Origin: Pratylenchus scribneri | Taxonomy: Eukaryota > Nematoda > Chromadorea > Rhabditida > Pratylenchidae | Assembly (NCBI GenBank): GCA_030063045.1 | Contig: JAQSEB010000050.1 | Coordinates: 2,542,001 to 2,606,000 of the forward strand | Reading direction: 5' to 3' | Length of the DNA stretch: 64,000 nt | Shown: positions 46,201 to 58,400 of the stretch, piece after piece | Layout of the letters: each line of letters starts with the position of its first letter | Position numbering within the stretch: the stretch's first letter is position 1 | Notes under the pieces: generated by a model | Seen by the model: the letters and a program-made list of their open reading frames with translations, nothing else | Databases searched by the model: none | What the model was told of the DNA's origin: nothing | Program-made: the position numbers and the translations under genes

Positions 46201-49200
46201 AATTTTAAACTATTATAGACGACTATCAAAAATTTTTATTGCGGTTGTGGCAGTGCACGAATCGCTGATTTGACTTTTCGCTGCAAGAATTCACATTTGC
46301 ATGGACCAGATTTTAAGCAATTCGACGCAAAAACATTGGATGGATTAGTGCAACGTTATAATAAGGAGCAAAATATTCTTATTCTTGGCGATACCGGCGT
46401 TGGCAAATCCACTTTGATTAATTCCCTTGTGAATGTGCTTACATATAATACATTGGAAGAAGCATTGGAGGTAGGCTTTAATATTTCATAAGATTAATAT
46501 TTAAATAATTATTAAAATCCAATTAAGGCAGAAAAACCGCAATGTCTCATCCCGGCTAAATTTACACTCACTGATGAAAAAATGAATTCTCGAGTGATAA
46601 AAATTTGTCAACATGGAGTCGGCTTTGATTGCAAAGAGTGCAAGAAAAATGAAAAAAAGAGCAATGAGAATTTTTCGGCCGCCGATTCATGCACGCAGCA
46701 CCCTATGGCACATGTGATTAAAGGAATAAAAGGTAAGTGAAAAATTTACAAAATAAAATAAATTTCCTAAAAAAATAAAAAGATTTCTTAAAAAATTATA
46801 TAAATTTCTTAAAAGATGAAATAAATTTTTTAAAAAATTAAATTTCTTAAAAAATTTAAAAAATTTCTATTTTAGGTGGACGCGTCCGAATCATCGATAC
46901 TCCCGGCATTGGCGACACCCGAGGCATTGACCAAGATAAGCGGAATGTGAAGAACATTTTGAGCTATATTGCCAAAATCGACCATATCCATTGCATTTGC
47001 ATTTTGCTCAAGCCCAACAATGCCCGATTGACCGTCCTTTTTCGTTATTGCATCAAAGAATTGTTGTCCAGTTTACATAGAAATGCAGCAAAAAACATTG
47101 TCTTCTGTTTTACAAATACTCGAGGAACATTTTATCGACCAGGTTTTAGAATGATATTTTGAAAAATATAAGTATTTATTTTTTTTTCAAGGAGACACGA
47201 TTAATCCATTGACAATTGAATTGGATGAATTGGCAAAACGCACTGGCGTTCGGATAGATTTGAAGAAAGAAGAGAATGTTTATTGCGTCGATAATGAGGT
47301 ATTAATTAAATCGAATGGGTGGGGTAATTAATTTGCATAAATATGGAAACTGCAGAAAAAATTATAAGTTTAATTATTTGTTTTAGACTCAAAAATGAAA
47401 TATAAATTTGATGTATCTCATCGTGGAACATCGAATGCTATAAAATTGTCAAATTTTAAACAAAAATTTTTGTTAAATCTTTAAAATCTCTTTTTTCGGC
47501 CCAAAACTAAATTAGAATTGAATAAATCATATTAAAATAAATATCAATTGATTTTCTCTTGAAATTTATATGAAAAATTTCTAAATAGTTATAAACCGAT
47601 AAACTTTTCTGCATTTTTACTATTTCTTTCTGTAAATTAAATATTTCTCTTAATCAAATTATGAAAATAAAATTATCATTTTCCAGGCCTTCCGATTCCT
47701 TTGTGCCGTAAAGGCAAAAATTGAATTTTCTGAAGCCGAATACGAAAATTATGCAAAAAGTTGGCAACGCTCACAATTGGAATTCAATCGAATGCTTAAT
47801 TATGTGAATGATAAAATGGAACCCCATTCTACGCGTGAAACAACATCGTTGAATGAGACTCGTTACATTATCACCACATTGGCCAAACCATTGGCGCTGA
47901 TTACGCGGAATATTCAGGCAAGATAAATGAATGGCCTCTGTACTATTATCGTTCATACATACTCCCTATTTTTTTGTTAAAATCCTTAAAATATGTTTAA
48001 GGGATTTTCAAACTTCGGGAATACCAATATTTCATTTATTTTGTATTCTTATCACTCCAAATTGGTTCAAAAACCGATTTAAATATTTTTAATTTCTGTC
48101 AATAATAAAAAAAAATAAAGAATTATGAAAAGAATTAATAATATTAACGATAGTAAAGGAAGCTTATATCCAATTCATTAATCATTATTCATCATAACTA
48201 TTCATTATCACAATTAAATTAAACACATTAAATACCCTCTTAGCTCACTTAATCCTTTGATATCCTGCTGAATCTCATTATCCCTATACATATGTAATTA
48301 TGGATATACTATATTCATAATCAGTGTATATTATTTACCATATGTGACTTTTTTAGTTAAATCCAAATTGAAAAAAACTTATCAAATTGTTTCGTATAAA
48401 ACCAATTTAGATGATATAAAAAATTCAAAACCTCAAATATATGATTTTCGGACTTCCTGATCTCGAAAACTCTTCAATACATATTTTTAAGCTAAAATGA
48501 TAAAATAAAATTTTATCAAAAACTAACGACAAAATTACCGAATAAAACCTTTTTTTTATTAAATAAATGACTTTAAATTTATTTTTTAGTCAAACATCAC
48601 AAAAATGCAAGATGAAAAGGAACGACTGGCTGGTTTGAACACTGAGGCCGTCGACTTTCGAGCAAAGTTGAAAACGAAGCGCTTCTATATCGAGAATAAA
48701 CGATTGGATCATCCGCGGACAGTTTGTGTGGCAAAGGATCATACGGAAGTGAAAAAGGACGAGGCAGGGAATACGCGAACTGTCTACAAAACACATTGCC
48801 ATCAGCGTTGTTATTTGAAGGGTGTTCAGGAGGAAAATTATCCGAATCCGGATATTCTGAAGTGCACAATAATGGATGGGAATAAGTGCAAGGTAATCGA
48901 TTATATGAATATTATTATTAAATTAATGCAAAATCGGTTTTATAAAGGCGTTCGTTTTTTGGAAATAATTACTGTTTCGGTTTCTTCTATTTCGGTTATT
49001 TTAAGCAAAAAATTCTCAATTTTGATTTAAATTACTTCGATTTTCTCAAGCTGAAACCAATTTTTGACTACTCTAGAATTTATATAATAATTTGCTGAAA
49101 AAAAACCCATGAAATTGAAAGAATATTCAAACTAGTGAAAAAAGAGTATAGAATTTTGAAAAATAATACTTTAACGGTTTGTCCAACTTTCCTAAACAAT

Positions 49201-51388
49201 ATATCATTGGATATAACTCGTCAATAAGAATCGAATAGTTTCTAATTTGTAATGATTTAGTCAAAATTAAGGGATATCAATCATTTTAAACCAATTTTCT
49301 TTTTGATTCAAAAAATTTTTTGATTAAATCTAGTCCAAATCCAAAATAGGTATCAAATGATACAACTCGATGAGAGCTATCAATTATATTATGTTCTAAC
49401 TTCTGAATAGCTTTTCGGTATATTCTTTTCGATAATCTCATTTTTTTGGCAAATTTAATATTTCTTATTAACAATGGACTTAAATATTAAATGTTTTTGA
49501 TTATTTTTTCAGATTTGCGGCTGCCAATGGGACATGCATATGCATATTTGGTTTGAACAGGAAGAAAAGTCAGAAGATGTGGATGATGAAGAAGTGAAGA
49601 AAATGATCAAAAATAATACGAATAAAAAAGCAATACAGAGGAAAGCAATTGATAATGCCCAAAAACGAGTGAAGGAATTGGAAGCGGAACAGGCCATTAT
49701 CAATAATATTGCTGCCAGAGTTGGCACTTTTTTGAAGAAAAATTCCATTGTGGCCATCAATGATGCCGTACAGGAATATTTGAAATTGTTGATTAGAGAG
49801 GCAAAGCGAGAGGCCAATGAAACGGATCAGGATTACCGTAGAGTCAAAGGATTGGAGGTGATTAATTATTATCAAAAAATTAATTTATTAAGATGGAAAA
49901 ATTTAGCTAATATGTTGCTCGGATATTTTTTATTATATTTGGGTTTTAAAAAAATAAAAACCAGAAATTATTTTTTTTTATAATTCTCTTTTTAGGTATT
50001 AATAAATTCAGCCTTTTCGCTAAAATTTCTGAATCACAGCCTAAAAAGTAAAAACCATTTTTTGACTCATTTTCTTTAGATTAAATATTTTTAACTAACC
50101 TTTGATTTTTGTATACTTTTATTTTTATATCTTTTTAAAATTTATCAATCGAAAAAAAGGAATTTAAAAATCATAAAAAAAATAATAAAAAAAATAATGA
50201 AGCTTCCAAAAATCAAAAAAAAATATTTGAAACTATTTTTATAAATTTAAAAGTATCATATAAATTTTAAATTTTTATTTTGAAAAATCAAACCTTCAGA
50301 AAATTGCAAAAAATTGCTGTTGTGGCAAAATTTACTATTTAAGACAGCTAACACTCATTAAAACTTAATAAATTAATTTCTTTTAAAAAATTATTTCAGG
50401 AATCATTGAATGCTTATTTGGAGGAGAAAAATATTCTGGAACAATCAATGATGGGCCAAGATGGCCAAATTGATGCATTGAAGCCTGAGGATATAAAAAA
50501 ATATCAGAATAAATTATTCAAGCTCAAATTGTGCGGTGAACAAATTAAAGAATTATTTGATGCCGAGAAAGAAGGACGAAGTTCACAGGTAATTAATAAA
50601 GAATTCCCATACCATTTTGAATTATATTTTTTAAGCAAGCTTATCATGAAAACACCTTTGAACGAGTTGTTCCGCGGCGTGCTTCAAACAATTCGCAATG
50701 TATTTTTTTGAATCTAATAAATATTTTTTATTAGACCATTCCTAAATAAATAGAATTTAATTATAAAAATTATTTGAATTCCTCTTTAAATTTAACTTCT
50801 TTTTTTAGTAAATTACCAACGTCTGAATAAGTCATCTTATTCCCAACATGCTCGCGGCATTAATCAGAATCGGAACAACAATTTTGGTAAAATAATTTTT
50901 TATTTGAATTATAAAAGTTTAAAAAAAATTTAAATTCAGAATTTTTTGGCAATATTTTATTTAGTTAATAATAATAGAAAAATGAGCAGATGAGCTCTAT
51001 GCTATGATTGTTTCTTAAGGAATTATGCTACAGTTGTAAATCAAAACTGAGTCATCTATAAATCGATATTAAGCTGTGTGTATAACGGAAAGCTAGATTG
51101 GAAATTTACCATTTTAAAAATTAGATATTTTCTGAATAATTTAATAAAAATTTCAATTTAAAATAATGATAAAATAAAAAATTTTCCCAAATTGAATTTC
51201 TTATAGATTTTTTCTTTTCTACAGGTTTTGACCATGATTTTCCATCTACATCTGCATCTTCATCCTACAATTACAATCGCAACTCCAACAGCAATCGTCC
51301 ACAAATTTCCTATTCATTATCCTCTAATCCAATTTTAAATCGTTTGGGAAATCATATTCGAAATTGTCTGCCAACAATTTACAAATGA
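40223..51388 (+). CDS. P-loop GTPase (AIG1/septin-like fold, DUF8206-type) with long N-terminal extension
   Basis: Nineteen exons can be joined in frame. N-terminus: Ser/His/Arg-rich (MSSRYSSSNSRNGESRHYH), then VAVIYVAENDAPHLYEF, and VINFDVFGQNLEQLF. After a 2.76-kb intron (42618-45376) come a coiled segment and Cys-rich pairs (WECDDCGQLL; FYCGCGSARI). GTPase core: G1 GDTGVGKST (about 46387), a Cys/His insertion CQHGVGFDCKECKK…CTQH, G3 DTPGIGDTRG (about 46900), SYIAKIDHIHCICILLKPNN, and TNTRGTFYRPGD in place of a usual NKxD G4. The C-terminal part is charged coiled coil with a further Cys motif (KCKICGCQWDMHMH) and a Ser/Asn-rich tail. The family is widespread in nematodes with unknown role. 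Exon 3 has an in-frame TAG at 41315-41317 (DIDG-stop-QQKE) although the frame continues and splices correctly, so the first exons may be a separate short product, a readthrough, or a disabled allele. The intron after 47917 has a GC donor (CAG/GCAAGA). Confidence 0.72.
41315..41317 (+). other. In-frame TAG inside exon 3 of the GTPase gene
   Basis: The triplet sits in GAT GGA TAG CAG CAA; CAG to TAG is a single transition and would restore a Gln run. Frame and splice signals are intact on both sides. A 57-bp in-frame segment 41264-41320 (GTTGATG … GATAGCAG) could in principle be removed as an intron, which would delete the stop, but it lacks the T-rich look of the other introns. Confidence 0.75.
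42782..45235. repeat. Minisatellite array C, 22-25-bp unit with higher-order repeats
   Basis: About 2.45 kb of units such as AAATGTTTGGAGAAACAAAA AC, with variants GGATAAAC, GGAGAAAT, GTTTCTAGAAAT and ACTGTTTGG. Units of 22, 23 and 24-25 bp are mixed. A block of 363 bp is repeated in tandem (about 43914-44276 and 44277-44639) with near-identical sequence, marked by the unique insert TGTACCAAATTTTTTTTAAA, which occurs a third time near 45080. It fills the intron of the GTPase gene between ENQH and GIQYIGRS. The core TGTTTGGAGAAA equals that of array A (23.57 kb). Open frames on both strands are by-products. Confidence 0.95.
47370..47610. repeat. Intronic interspersed repeat (reverse orientation)
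   Basis: In the GTPase intron 47299-47686. Contains CCAAAACTAAATTAGAATTG, the reverse complement of the core seen at 63.03 and 31.2 kb, and GATGTATCTCATCGTGGAAC, a motif shared loosely with 14.31 and 49.35 kb. Confidence 0.4.
48945..49450. repeat. Intronic repeats in GTPase gene
   Basis: 48955-49060 carries GTTTCGGTTTCTTCTATTTC and CTCAAGCTGAAACC, a member of the GGTTTC/ACCGAAAA family. 49195-49385 holds two related blocks, TATCATTGGATATAACTCGT and TATCAAATGATACAACTCGA, similar to those at 14.3 kb. Non-coding. Confidence 0.4.
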
Positions 51389-52057
51389 AACTGATGAGAC
51401 TCAATTCAATTCATTGCTTTTAAGCTTTTGCCTTTTTTATTTGAATTATAATAATATACACATATTCACATTTATTTTGATAATCACATTTAAATTTCGG
51501 AATAAATTTTGTTAACAAATATCATTCTACATTATTTATTAGATGATTAGATCTTTCACTCAGGTGCCTTGGTTATAAACTTAAAATTGCTCATTAATTG
51601 ATTTGGACGCAAAATTCGATAATGCAAATTTTGATTCTTATATCAAATCCACCAAATGCATCGTAAATTCTAAAAAAAAATTCAATTTTTATAATAAAAA
51701 ATATTCAAAAATCCTAGTTTTTCTCTCAATTTTCCCTTTTTATTAATAATATTTTATTATTTTCCCATTTTATTTCTCCACCTTTCCCAGACTAATATTG
51801 ATTGAATAGCGTTGTGAGGGAAAGGTGGTTTTATTCTCGAGAGAATTTTATTTATTTCCACACAAACAAAGGGTAAAACCAATCGAATAAATGAATCATA
51901 AAAGGAAGAAATGGAAGGTGGCAATGACAATGAGCAATGAATGGAATGGAATCGATTCAATCCATTTTTGGCCACCGAAATTATTATTCTAGCATCTCCG
52001 TCTTTATTTTTGTTTTTATTGAGAAATTTAATTTTCATTTCCCCATATTGATCATCT
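51389..52057. other. Spacer between GTPase gene and hAT element
   Basis: 3' flank of the GTPase gene. No exon seen; short frames on the minus strand (51757-52095) have no homology that I recognise. It ends in the pre-insertion target of the hAT element. Confidence 0.4.
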
Positions 52058-52065
52058 GATGGACC
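52058..52065. repeat. Left 8-bp target-site duplication of hAT element
   Basis: GATGGACC immediately before the left terminal CAGAG; identical to 55308-55315. Confidence 0.95.
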
Positions 52066-55000
52066 CAGAGATTGGTATACATGGAAATTTTCCAACTATA
52101 CTCTACATCTACATTTACATGACCTCATGTATAGCTAAGTATACATATACATATACATTTTTTATTTCATCTATATGTAGAGTATATGTATATGTAGAGT
52201 ATAGCAGTTTTCCTATACATTTTCCTATACATTTTCGAAAATTTCAATTTATAATAAAAAAAATTTCTTTTATTTAAAATGACAATAAATGTAATAAATA
52301 TTGCAAAATTTATATCGAGTAACAATTAATCAAATTTCCTTTGTTCAAATGGATAAATATTTCTGGTTTACAAGTTCAGAATAAATTCTGTCTCTGTTCC
52401 TTCTTTTTTCCTTTTGTTCAAATGGATGAATAATTTATGATTCAAAAGTTCTGAACCCATTCTGCTCCTTCTTTTTTCAGTCGCAATTCCCGCATAACTG
52501 AAAATCCGCTCTTGTGCCGCCGAAGTTGCCGGAACTGACAAAGTTTGAATGGCAAATTCTTTCAATACACTCCATCTTGAATCCGCTTCAAGCTGAAAAT
52601 TGTTTTAGGAATTAATTTTCAAATATAAAAAATACCCAAAATACAATCGGATCAATATCTTCAGGCATTGTTTCTTTTGCCCAACTCAAATATGCATTGA
52701 TTCCTTTTTCCAATTCATTAATCGGTTCCTTTGCCTTTGAAGAATTTGCAGTTTTTCGCCTCTTCTCTGCTTTCAATCGATCAAATGACGACATATTTTC
52801 ATCAATTGATGTATTAATTTGATTTTGAATGATTTGCTGCTTCTGAACTTGGGAATTGAATTTGACCTTAAGTTTTTTAATTTTATTTAATAAATTTGGT
52901 TAAAAATTTAAATAAATACGTTCGATTTTAATAATCCTTTCGCAGTGAATTCATCAATTTCTTCCATTAGCCAACAGTAATTCGGGTCGAGAAATGTGGA
53001 AACGATGAAGATTTTGTCAAATTTTTGATCACGCATATCAAAAACAAAAGAAAATCTTTTTTGAATTTCTGCAACAAATTCGTCCCGAATAGTTTTCATC
53101 ACAGGATTTTTCGAAAAATCTTTCGACTAATTTAATTTTAAATTTTATCAATTTAAATGTTTAAAAACCTCAGCATCATGAAGAAAATTTTTGAGTCTGG
53201 AAAACACCATTGAAATTGTGACCATTTTTTCAGACTAAATTTATTATCAATTATATTATTAACAATTATTAAATTACTTGAATTGCCGTCAAAATTTCCA
53301 AAATTGGTGTCAGAAAATGAACAATTTGGCCGAGCTCAATAATTTCAAATTTCAATATTTGTTGGAAATCCAATAGATTTTCCTCGAATTATCTTAAATT
53401 AAATTAAACTTAAAAATATAATAATAAAATAACCTTTTTGACTTCATCTTTGATTTTTAAAAATCGTTCGATGGCCAAAATCCATTGTCCCCATCTTGTG
53501 CCGCAAAATTTCAAGAGAGAAAGCCCAGTGGCAATAATTAATTCATTTTTTGATTGATGCGATTTATTAAAATGATTAATCATTCTTTTGATTAACGAAA
53601 ATCCATCCATTATCATCACATGTCTTTTCAGAATAAACATCAAGGCCAAATTGATTGAATGTGCAATACATCCAAATCTCATCATACTAAAGAAAATATT
53701 AAATTTTTTATTATAATTTTAATAAAATAAATAAAACTCTGTATATTTGTCAAAATCCTCAAATTCATTCTCATCCGCTTCCACTTCCAGACCGAAAAAT
53801 TTTCTTGGTTCTTCAAATTCCGACTCATTTTCTGATTCTGATGATTCATTTTCATCATCTTCATTTTTAAATGCTGCAATCATGTTGCTAGCATTGTCGG
53901 AAATTATTTTTAGCATGTTTTCTTCTGGCAATTTGAATTCCTCAAGAATGGAAAAAAATATCTCGCGAATATATGAGCCTAATTCGATTAATATAATTTT
54001 GATTTGATTATAAATTAACCTGTGTGTTTTGATTTAAGTGGGCGCATTTCAAGGAAAATTCGCTCAAATCGTTTAGATTCCAAGTTATAAAATTGAACAG
54101 AAACACCTAAAACAAAACATAAAATAGTATTTTATTTAATTCAAACCTAAATAAGCTGTCTTCATATTTGGATCAGTCCAAATATCTAAAATGCCACTGA
54201 ATTTCGGTGCCATATTCTCAAATCTTTTGGTAAAATGCATTTTCTTCTTAGTATAAAATTCGCTGATCAATTTTTTGAAAGCCTTATAATCGGATGGAAC
54301 CTAATAAAAAAGTAAATAAAATAAATGTTTAAATAAATAATACATTTAATTGCGAATCGGCAAATGAAAATAAACCTCGAAATTCATCTGATTTCGATTG
54401 GTAAATCGTCACATTTGGTTTACAGCAATAAAAAATGATTGATTCATTGAATTTTAATTGCCTTAATTAAATCAATTAGTGAAAAATATTACAAATTAAA
54501 ATTTCCATACTTTGGATTATCCTTCGAATATTTTTTTGCAGATGGAAATGTCAATTTTTGTTGTTTTGGATCATCAATTTTTCGCTTTTTTACTGGATGA
54601 CCAGCAGCTGCATTTTTATTTCTCTCTTCTTCGACAATTTTAAACTCTTTTGAATGTTGCGATTTTAAATGTAAATTCGCCAAATTTGCATTGGGACATT
54701 CAGTTGTATAATGAAATGTTTTTCCGCATGTTTTGATTAGGCATTTCCATTCTTTTTTCTCTTTATTAATGTCAAAAAATTGCCAAGCCGGGTCCGTTCG
54801 TTTGGATTTGTTTTTGGAAACCTCTTGTTCCTGATTTTCATTTCCTTCTTCATTCAAAGAGCCATCATTTTGCTGATTACCATCTTCTTGTTCATTCATA
54901 ATTATCTCATCATCCATATTTAAATTCTGAAAAGAATATTTAAATAAATGTTCATTATTTCTATTAATTAAAAAATATAATAGCTTTTATGAATAAAATA

Positions 55001-55307
55001 TATTCGAAGATTCAACTTTTACATTTGCAATGGAAATTGTCACTTTCTGAAAAAAAAATTACAAAATGCCAGAAAAAATATGAAAAAATATGGAAATTCC
55101 CTTAAAATTTTGGGTATAGAATCAAGCTCTATGTATAGCAAAATGTATAGGAAAACACCTCTACATTTACATAAAATTTTCCAGCTATACTCTACATCTA
55201 CATTTACATGGGCCTCATGTAGAGTATATGTATATGTATAGAATGTATATGTATATGTATAGAATCACCTATACATATACATTTTCCTATACATATACCA
55301 ATCTCTG
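52066..55307 (-). mobile_element. Complete hAT-family DNA transposon
   Basis: A 3,242-bp element. The left end is CAGAGATTGGTATACATGGA and the right end, on the opposite strand, is CAGAGATTGGTATATGTATA, i.e. terminal inverted repeats beginning CAGNG as in hAT elements. It is flanked by an exact 8-bp duplication GATGGACC, the hAT target size. Subterminal regions carry many TATACTCTACATCTACATTT and TATATGTATATGTATAG motifs at both ends, which may be transposase-binding sites. It encodes one multi-exon gene (BED zinc finger to hATC dimerisation domain) with no stop or frameshift that I could find. Identical target duplications and an intact coding region suggest a recent insertion. Confidence 0.95.
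52368..54917 (-). CDS. hAT transposase with BED zinc finger
   Basis: Minus-strand gene of about nine exons inside the transposon. The product begins MDDEIIMNEQEDGN, an acidic leader, then a BED zinc finger (WQFFDINKEKKEWKCLIKTC with TTECPNANLANLHLKSQH). The middle carries the RNase H-like catalytic core: LDIWTDPNMKTAYLGVSVQF with the first Asp region, ISDNASNMIAAF, an acidic insert (NEDDENESSESENE), and CIAHSINLAL. The end is the hATC dimerisation domain: LSVPATSAAQERIFSYAG, then ELLNHKLFIHLN. Introns are short and GT-AG, and the frame runs through. This is the ZBED/hAT type of cut-and-paste transposase. No disabling change was found, so it may be active. Confidence 0.9.
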
Positions 55308-55315
55308 GATGGACC
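55308..55315. repeat. Right 8-bp target-site duplication of hAT element
   Basis: GATGGACC directly after the right terminal CTCTG; identical to 52058-52065. Removing the element plus one copy restores a continuous flank CATCTGATGGACCATATCAG. Confidence 0.95.
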
Positions 55316-55491
55316 ATATCAGAATCAGAACCCCGACAAATATATTAAATATTGTTTTTTCATTCGTGAATTACTAAAAATTTACAAAAACATTTTTAGA
55401 TATAAGAATAAAAATACGAACATTTTTTTGCCCATTTAACGTCAATTTATTCCTTTCAATAAATTTGAAAATTTAGAAATATTTTTCAAAA

Positions 55492-58400
55492 ATGCCTCAT
55501 GAAATTTCTTCTGATGAAAATGAAGAGGAAGCTGTGAACAATTACTCAATTCGACAACAATCAAATCGAAGCAATTTGGTACCAACAACAAGTCAACCAC
55601 CAATTCAGCAACAACAACCACAAAATAATACAGGAAATACTGGCCAAATGACTCCTGCTCAAATGCAAATGGCGTGGACTTCAATTGTAAAATATTTATA
55701 ATTTTAATATAAATATAAATAAAAAATATTAATAAAAATTAAATTAATAAAAATAAATGAAAAAACAAAATTAATTTAAAAATAAATTATTAAAATTAAA
55801 TTAATTTAAAAATAAATTATTAATAAAAATTAATAAAATTTCAATTTAAAAATAGATAAAATTAATTTAAAAATGAATTTTTAAAATAAAACTAATTTAA
55901 AAAATAATAATAATATTATTATTACATAATTTCATTCAGTTGAATCGAGCATTATCAACGTTGAATTTTACGCCTCCTAGCGCTGTTCAACATTTAATCA
56001 GACAATATAGTGAAGCTAATAACGATGCAGGCACAAACAATGATGATGGCAATCCGCATCCACCTCTCCTTCGCAGGCAGCCAACAAATACAGTAAATTA
56101 AAGGGAAAAAATAAATTATTAAAAATTGAAATTATCAAACATTTCCTTTTAATTAGGCTTGTTTAAAGTCGGTTTCAGAGAATTGATAAAATTTTAAATC
56201 GAAATTGAGAATTTTTGTTCTTTTAAACCGAAAATATGAGAAACAGAACCGACTTTTTTTTTGAATAAATGAAAATTAGTTTCAACAAATATAGTAAATT
56301 TAAGGGAGTAAAAAAAATTAAAAATTGAAATTAATTGAATTATTATTAAATTTTAATTAGGGTTAATCAAAGTTGTCTCGGTTTCAGAAAATGGATCAAA
56401 TTTAAACCGAAATTTATTGCCTTTTAAAACCAAATATAAGAGAAATTGAAACAGAAAACCAATTTGTAAAAAAATGAAAAGAAAACCCAATTTTAAATCT
56501 TTGTAAAATCGGTAATAACCTACTCTACGTTTAATTTTCAGCAGCAGGTGGAAGAAAATGCCGGCCCAACATTAGCAGAAATCCTTTATGGGCCTCAAAG
56601 GCAAAATTTTTCAACATCAGCAGTCAATTTTGTGCCTCAAAGGCAAAATTTGCCAGAAGAATCGACCGCCGAACAAATTTCATTAAATATTGCGGATTAT
56701 GGTGAGGAACCACCAAATGCGCATGTACAAAATCCGGCCGAAGGTTTTGGAGAATGGGAAATAGACCACATAGATGGTGGAAATGAAAATGTGGAGGCAA
56801 ATGAAAGGGAAGATGACAACGAAAATGCGGAGGGATTTGTGCGAACATTGCGCACACAAATGCAATCAAGCAAAGTTTTAGTATCCCATTTACTTAAAAT
56901 CCAATCAAAATTGAAGTTCACTGTGCTCATTTTATTGGGTTCCCTCCTTTGTACATTATTTGTTGCCGGTTATGCTTTAATTGAATATATTTACGAAAAT
57001 ATTGAATCCATCACATTCACTGCATCCCTTTTTGCATGCACAAATCGATTCGATTCGGGTGCTTTTAAAAGGTGAATTTTTATGTATAATTAAATTTTTA
57101 TTATATTTTTGATTACAAATAAGCGAAATAGCTGGTTTTTATTAATTAAAAATACATTTTTAAAATTTATTTATAAATTAATTTCGATAAACTAAGAAAA
57201 ATTTTTTTTCGATTGACTAAGAAAAATGTGTTTTCGATTGACTAAGAAAATGTGTTTTCGATTGACTAAGAAAAAGGTGTTTTCGATTGACTAAGAAAAA
57301 TGTGTTTTCGATTGACTAAGAAAAATGTGTTTTCGTTTGACTAAGAAAAATGTGTTTCGATTGACTAAGAAAAATGTGTTTTCGATTGACTAAGAAAAAT
57401 GTGTTTTCGATTGACTAAGAAAAATGTGTTTCGATTGACTAAGAAAATGTGTTTTCGATTGACTAAGAAAAGTGTGTTTTCGATTGACTAAGAAAAATGT
57501 GTTTCGATTGACTAAGAAAAATGTGTTTCGATTGACTAAGAAAATGTGTTTTCGATTGACTAAGAAAAGTGTGTTTTCGATTGACTAAGAAAAATGTGTT
57601 TTCGATTGACTAAGAAAATGTCCATTCGATTAACTAAGAAAAAGGTGTTTTCGATTGACTAAGAAAAGTGTGTTTTCGATTGACTAAGAAAAATGTGTTT
57701 TCGATTGACTAAGAAAAATGTGTTTCGATTGACTAAGAAAATGTGTTTTCGATTGACTAAGAAAAGTGTGTTTTCGATTGACTAAGAAAATGTCCATTCG
57801 ATTAACTAAGAAAAAGGTGTTTTCGATTGACTAAGAAAAATGTGTTTCGATTGACTAAGAAAATGTTTTTTCGATTGACTAAGAAAATGTTTTTTCGATT
57901 GACTAAGAAAATGTGTTTTCGATTGACTAAGAAAAATGTGTTTCGATTGACTAAGAAAATGTTTTTTCGATTGACTAAGAAAATGTTTTTTCGATTGACT
58001 AAGAAAATGTGTTTTCGATTGACTAAGAAAAGTGTGTTTTCGATTGACTAAGAAAAATGTGTTTCGATTGACTAAGAAAATGTGTTTTCGATTGACTAAG
58101 AAAAATGTGTTTTCGATTGACTAAGAAAATGTCCATTCGATTAACTAAGAAAAAGGTGTTTTCGATTGACTAAGAAAAGTGTGTTTTCGATTGACTAAGA
58201 AAAATGTGTTTTCGATTGACTAAGAAAAATGTGTTTCGATTGACTAAGAAAATGTGTTTTCGATTGACTAAGAAAAGTGTGTTTTCGATTGACTAAGAAA
58301 ATGTCCATTCGATTAACTAAGAAAAAGGTGTTTTCGATTGACTAAGAAAAGTGTGTTTTCGATTGACTAAGAAAAATGTGTTTTCGATTGACTAAGAAAA

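Noticed and set aside
53410..53685. Viral or retroviral origin for the region 52-55 kb
   Set aside because: BED and hATC domains, CAGNG ends and the 8-bp duplication identify a hAT DNA transposon.
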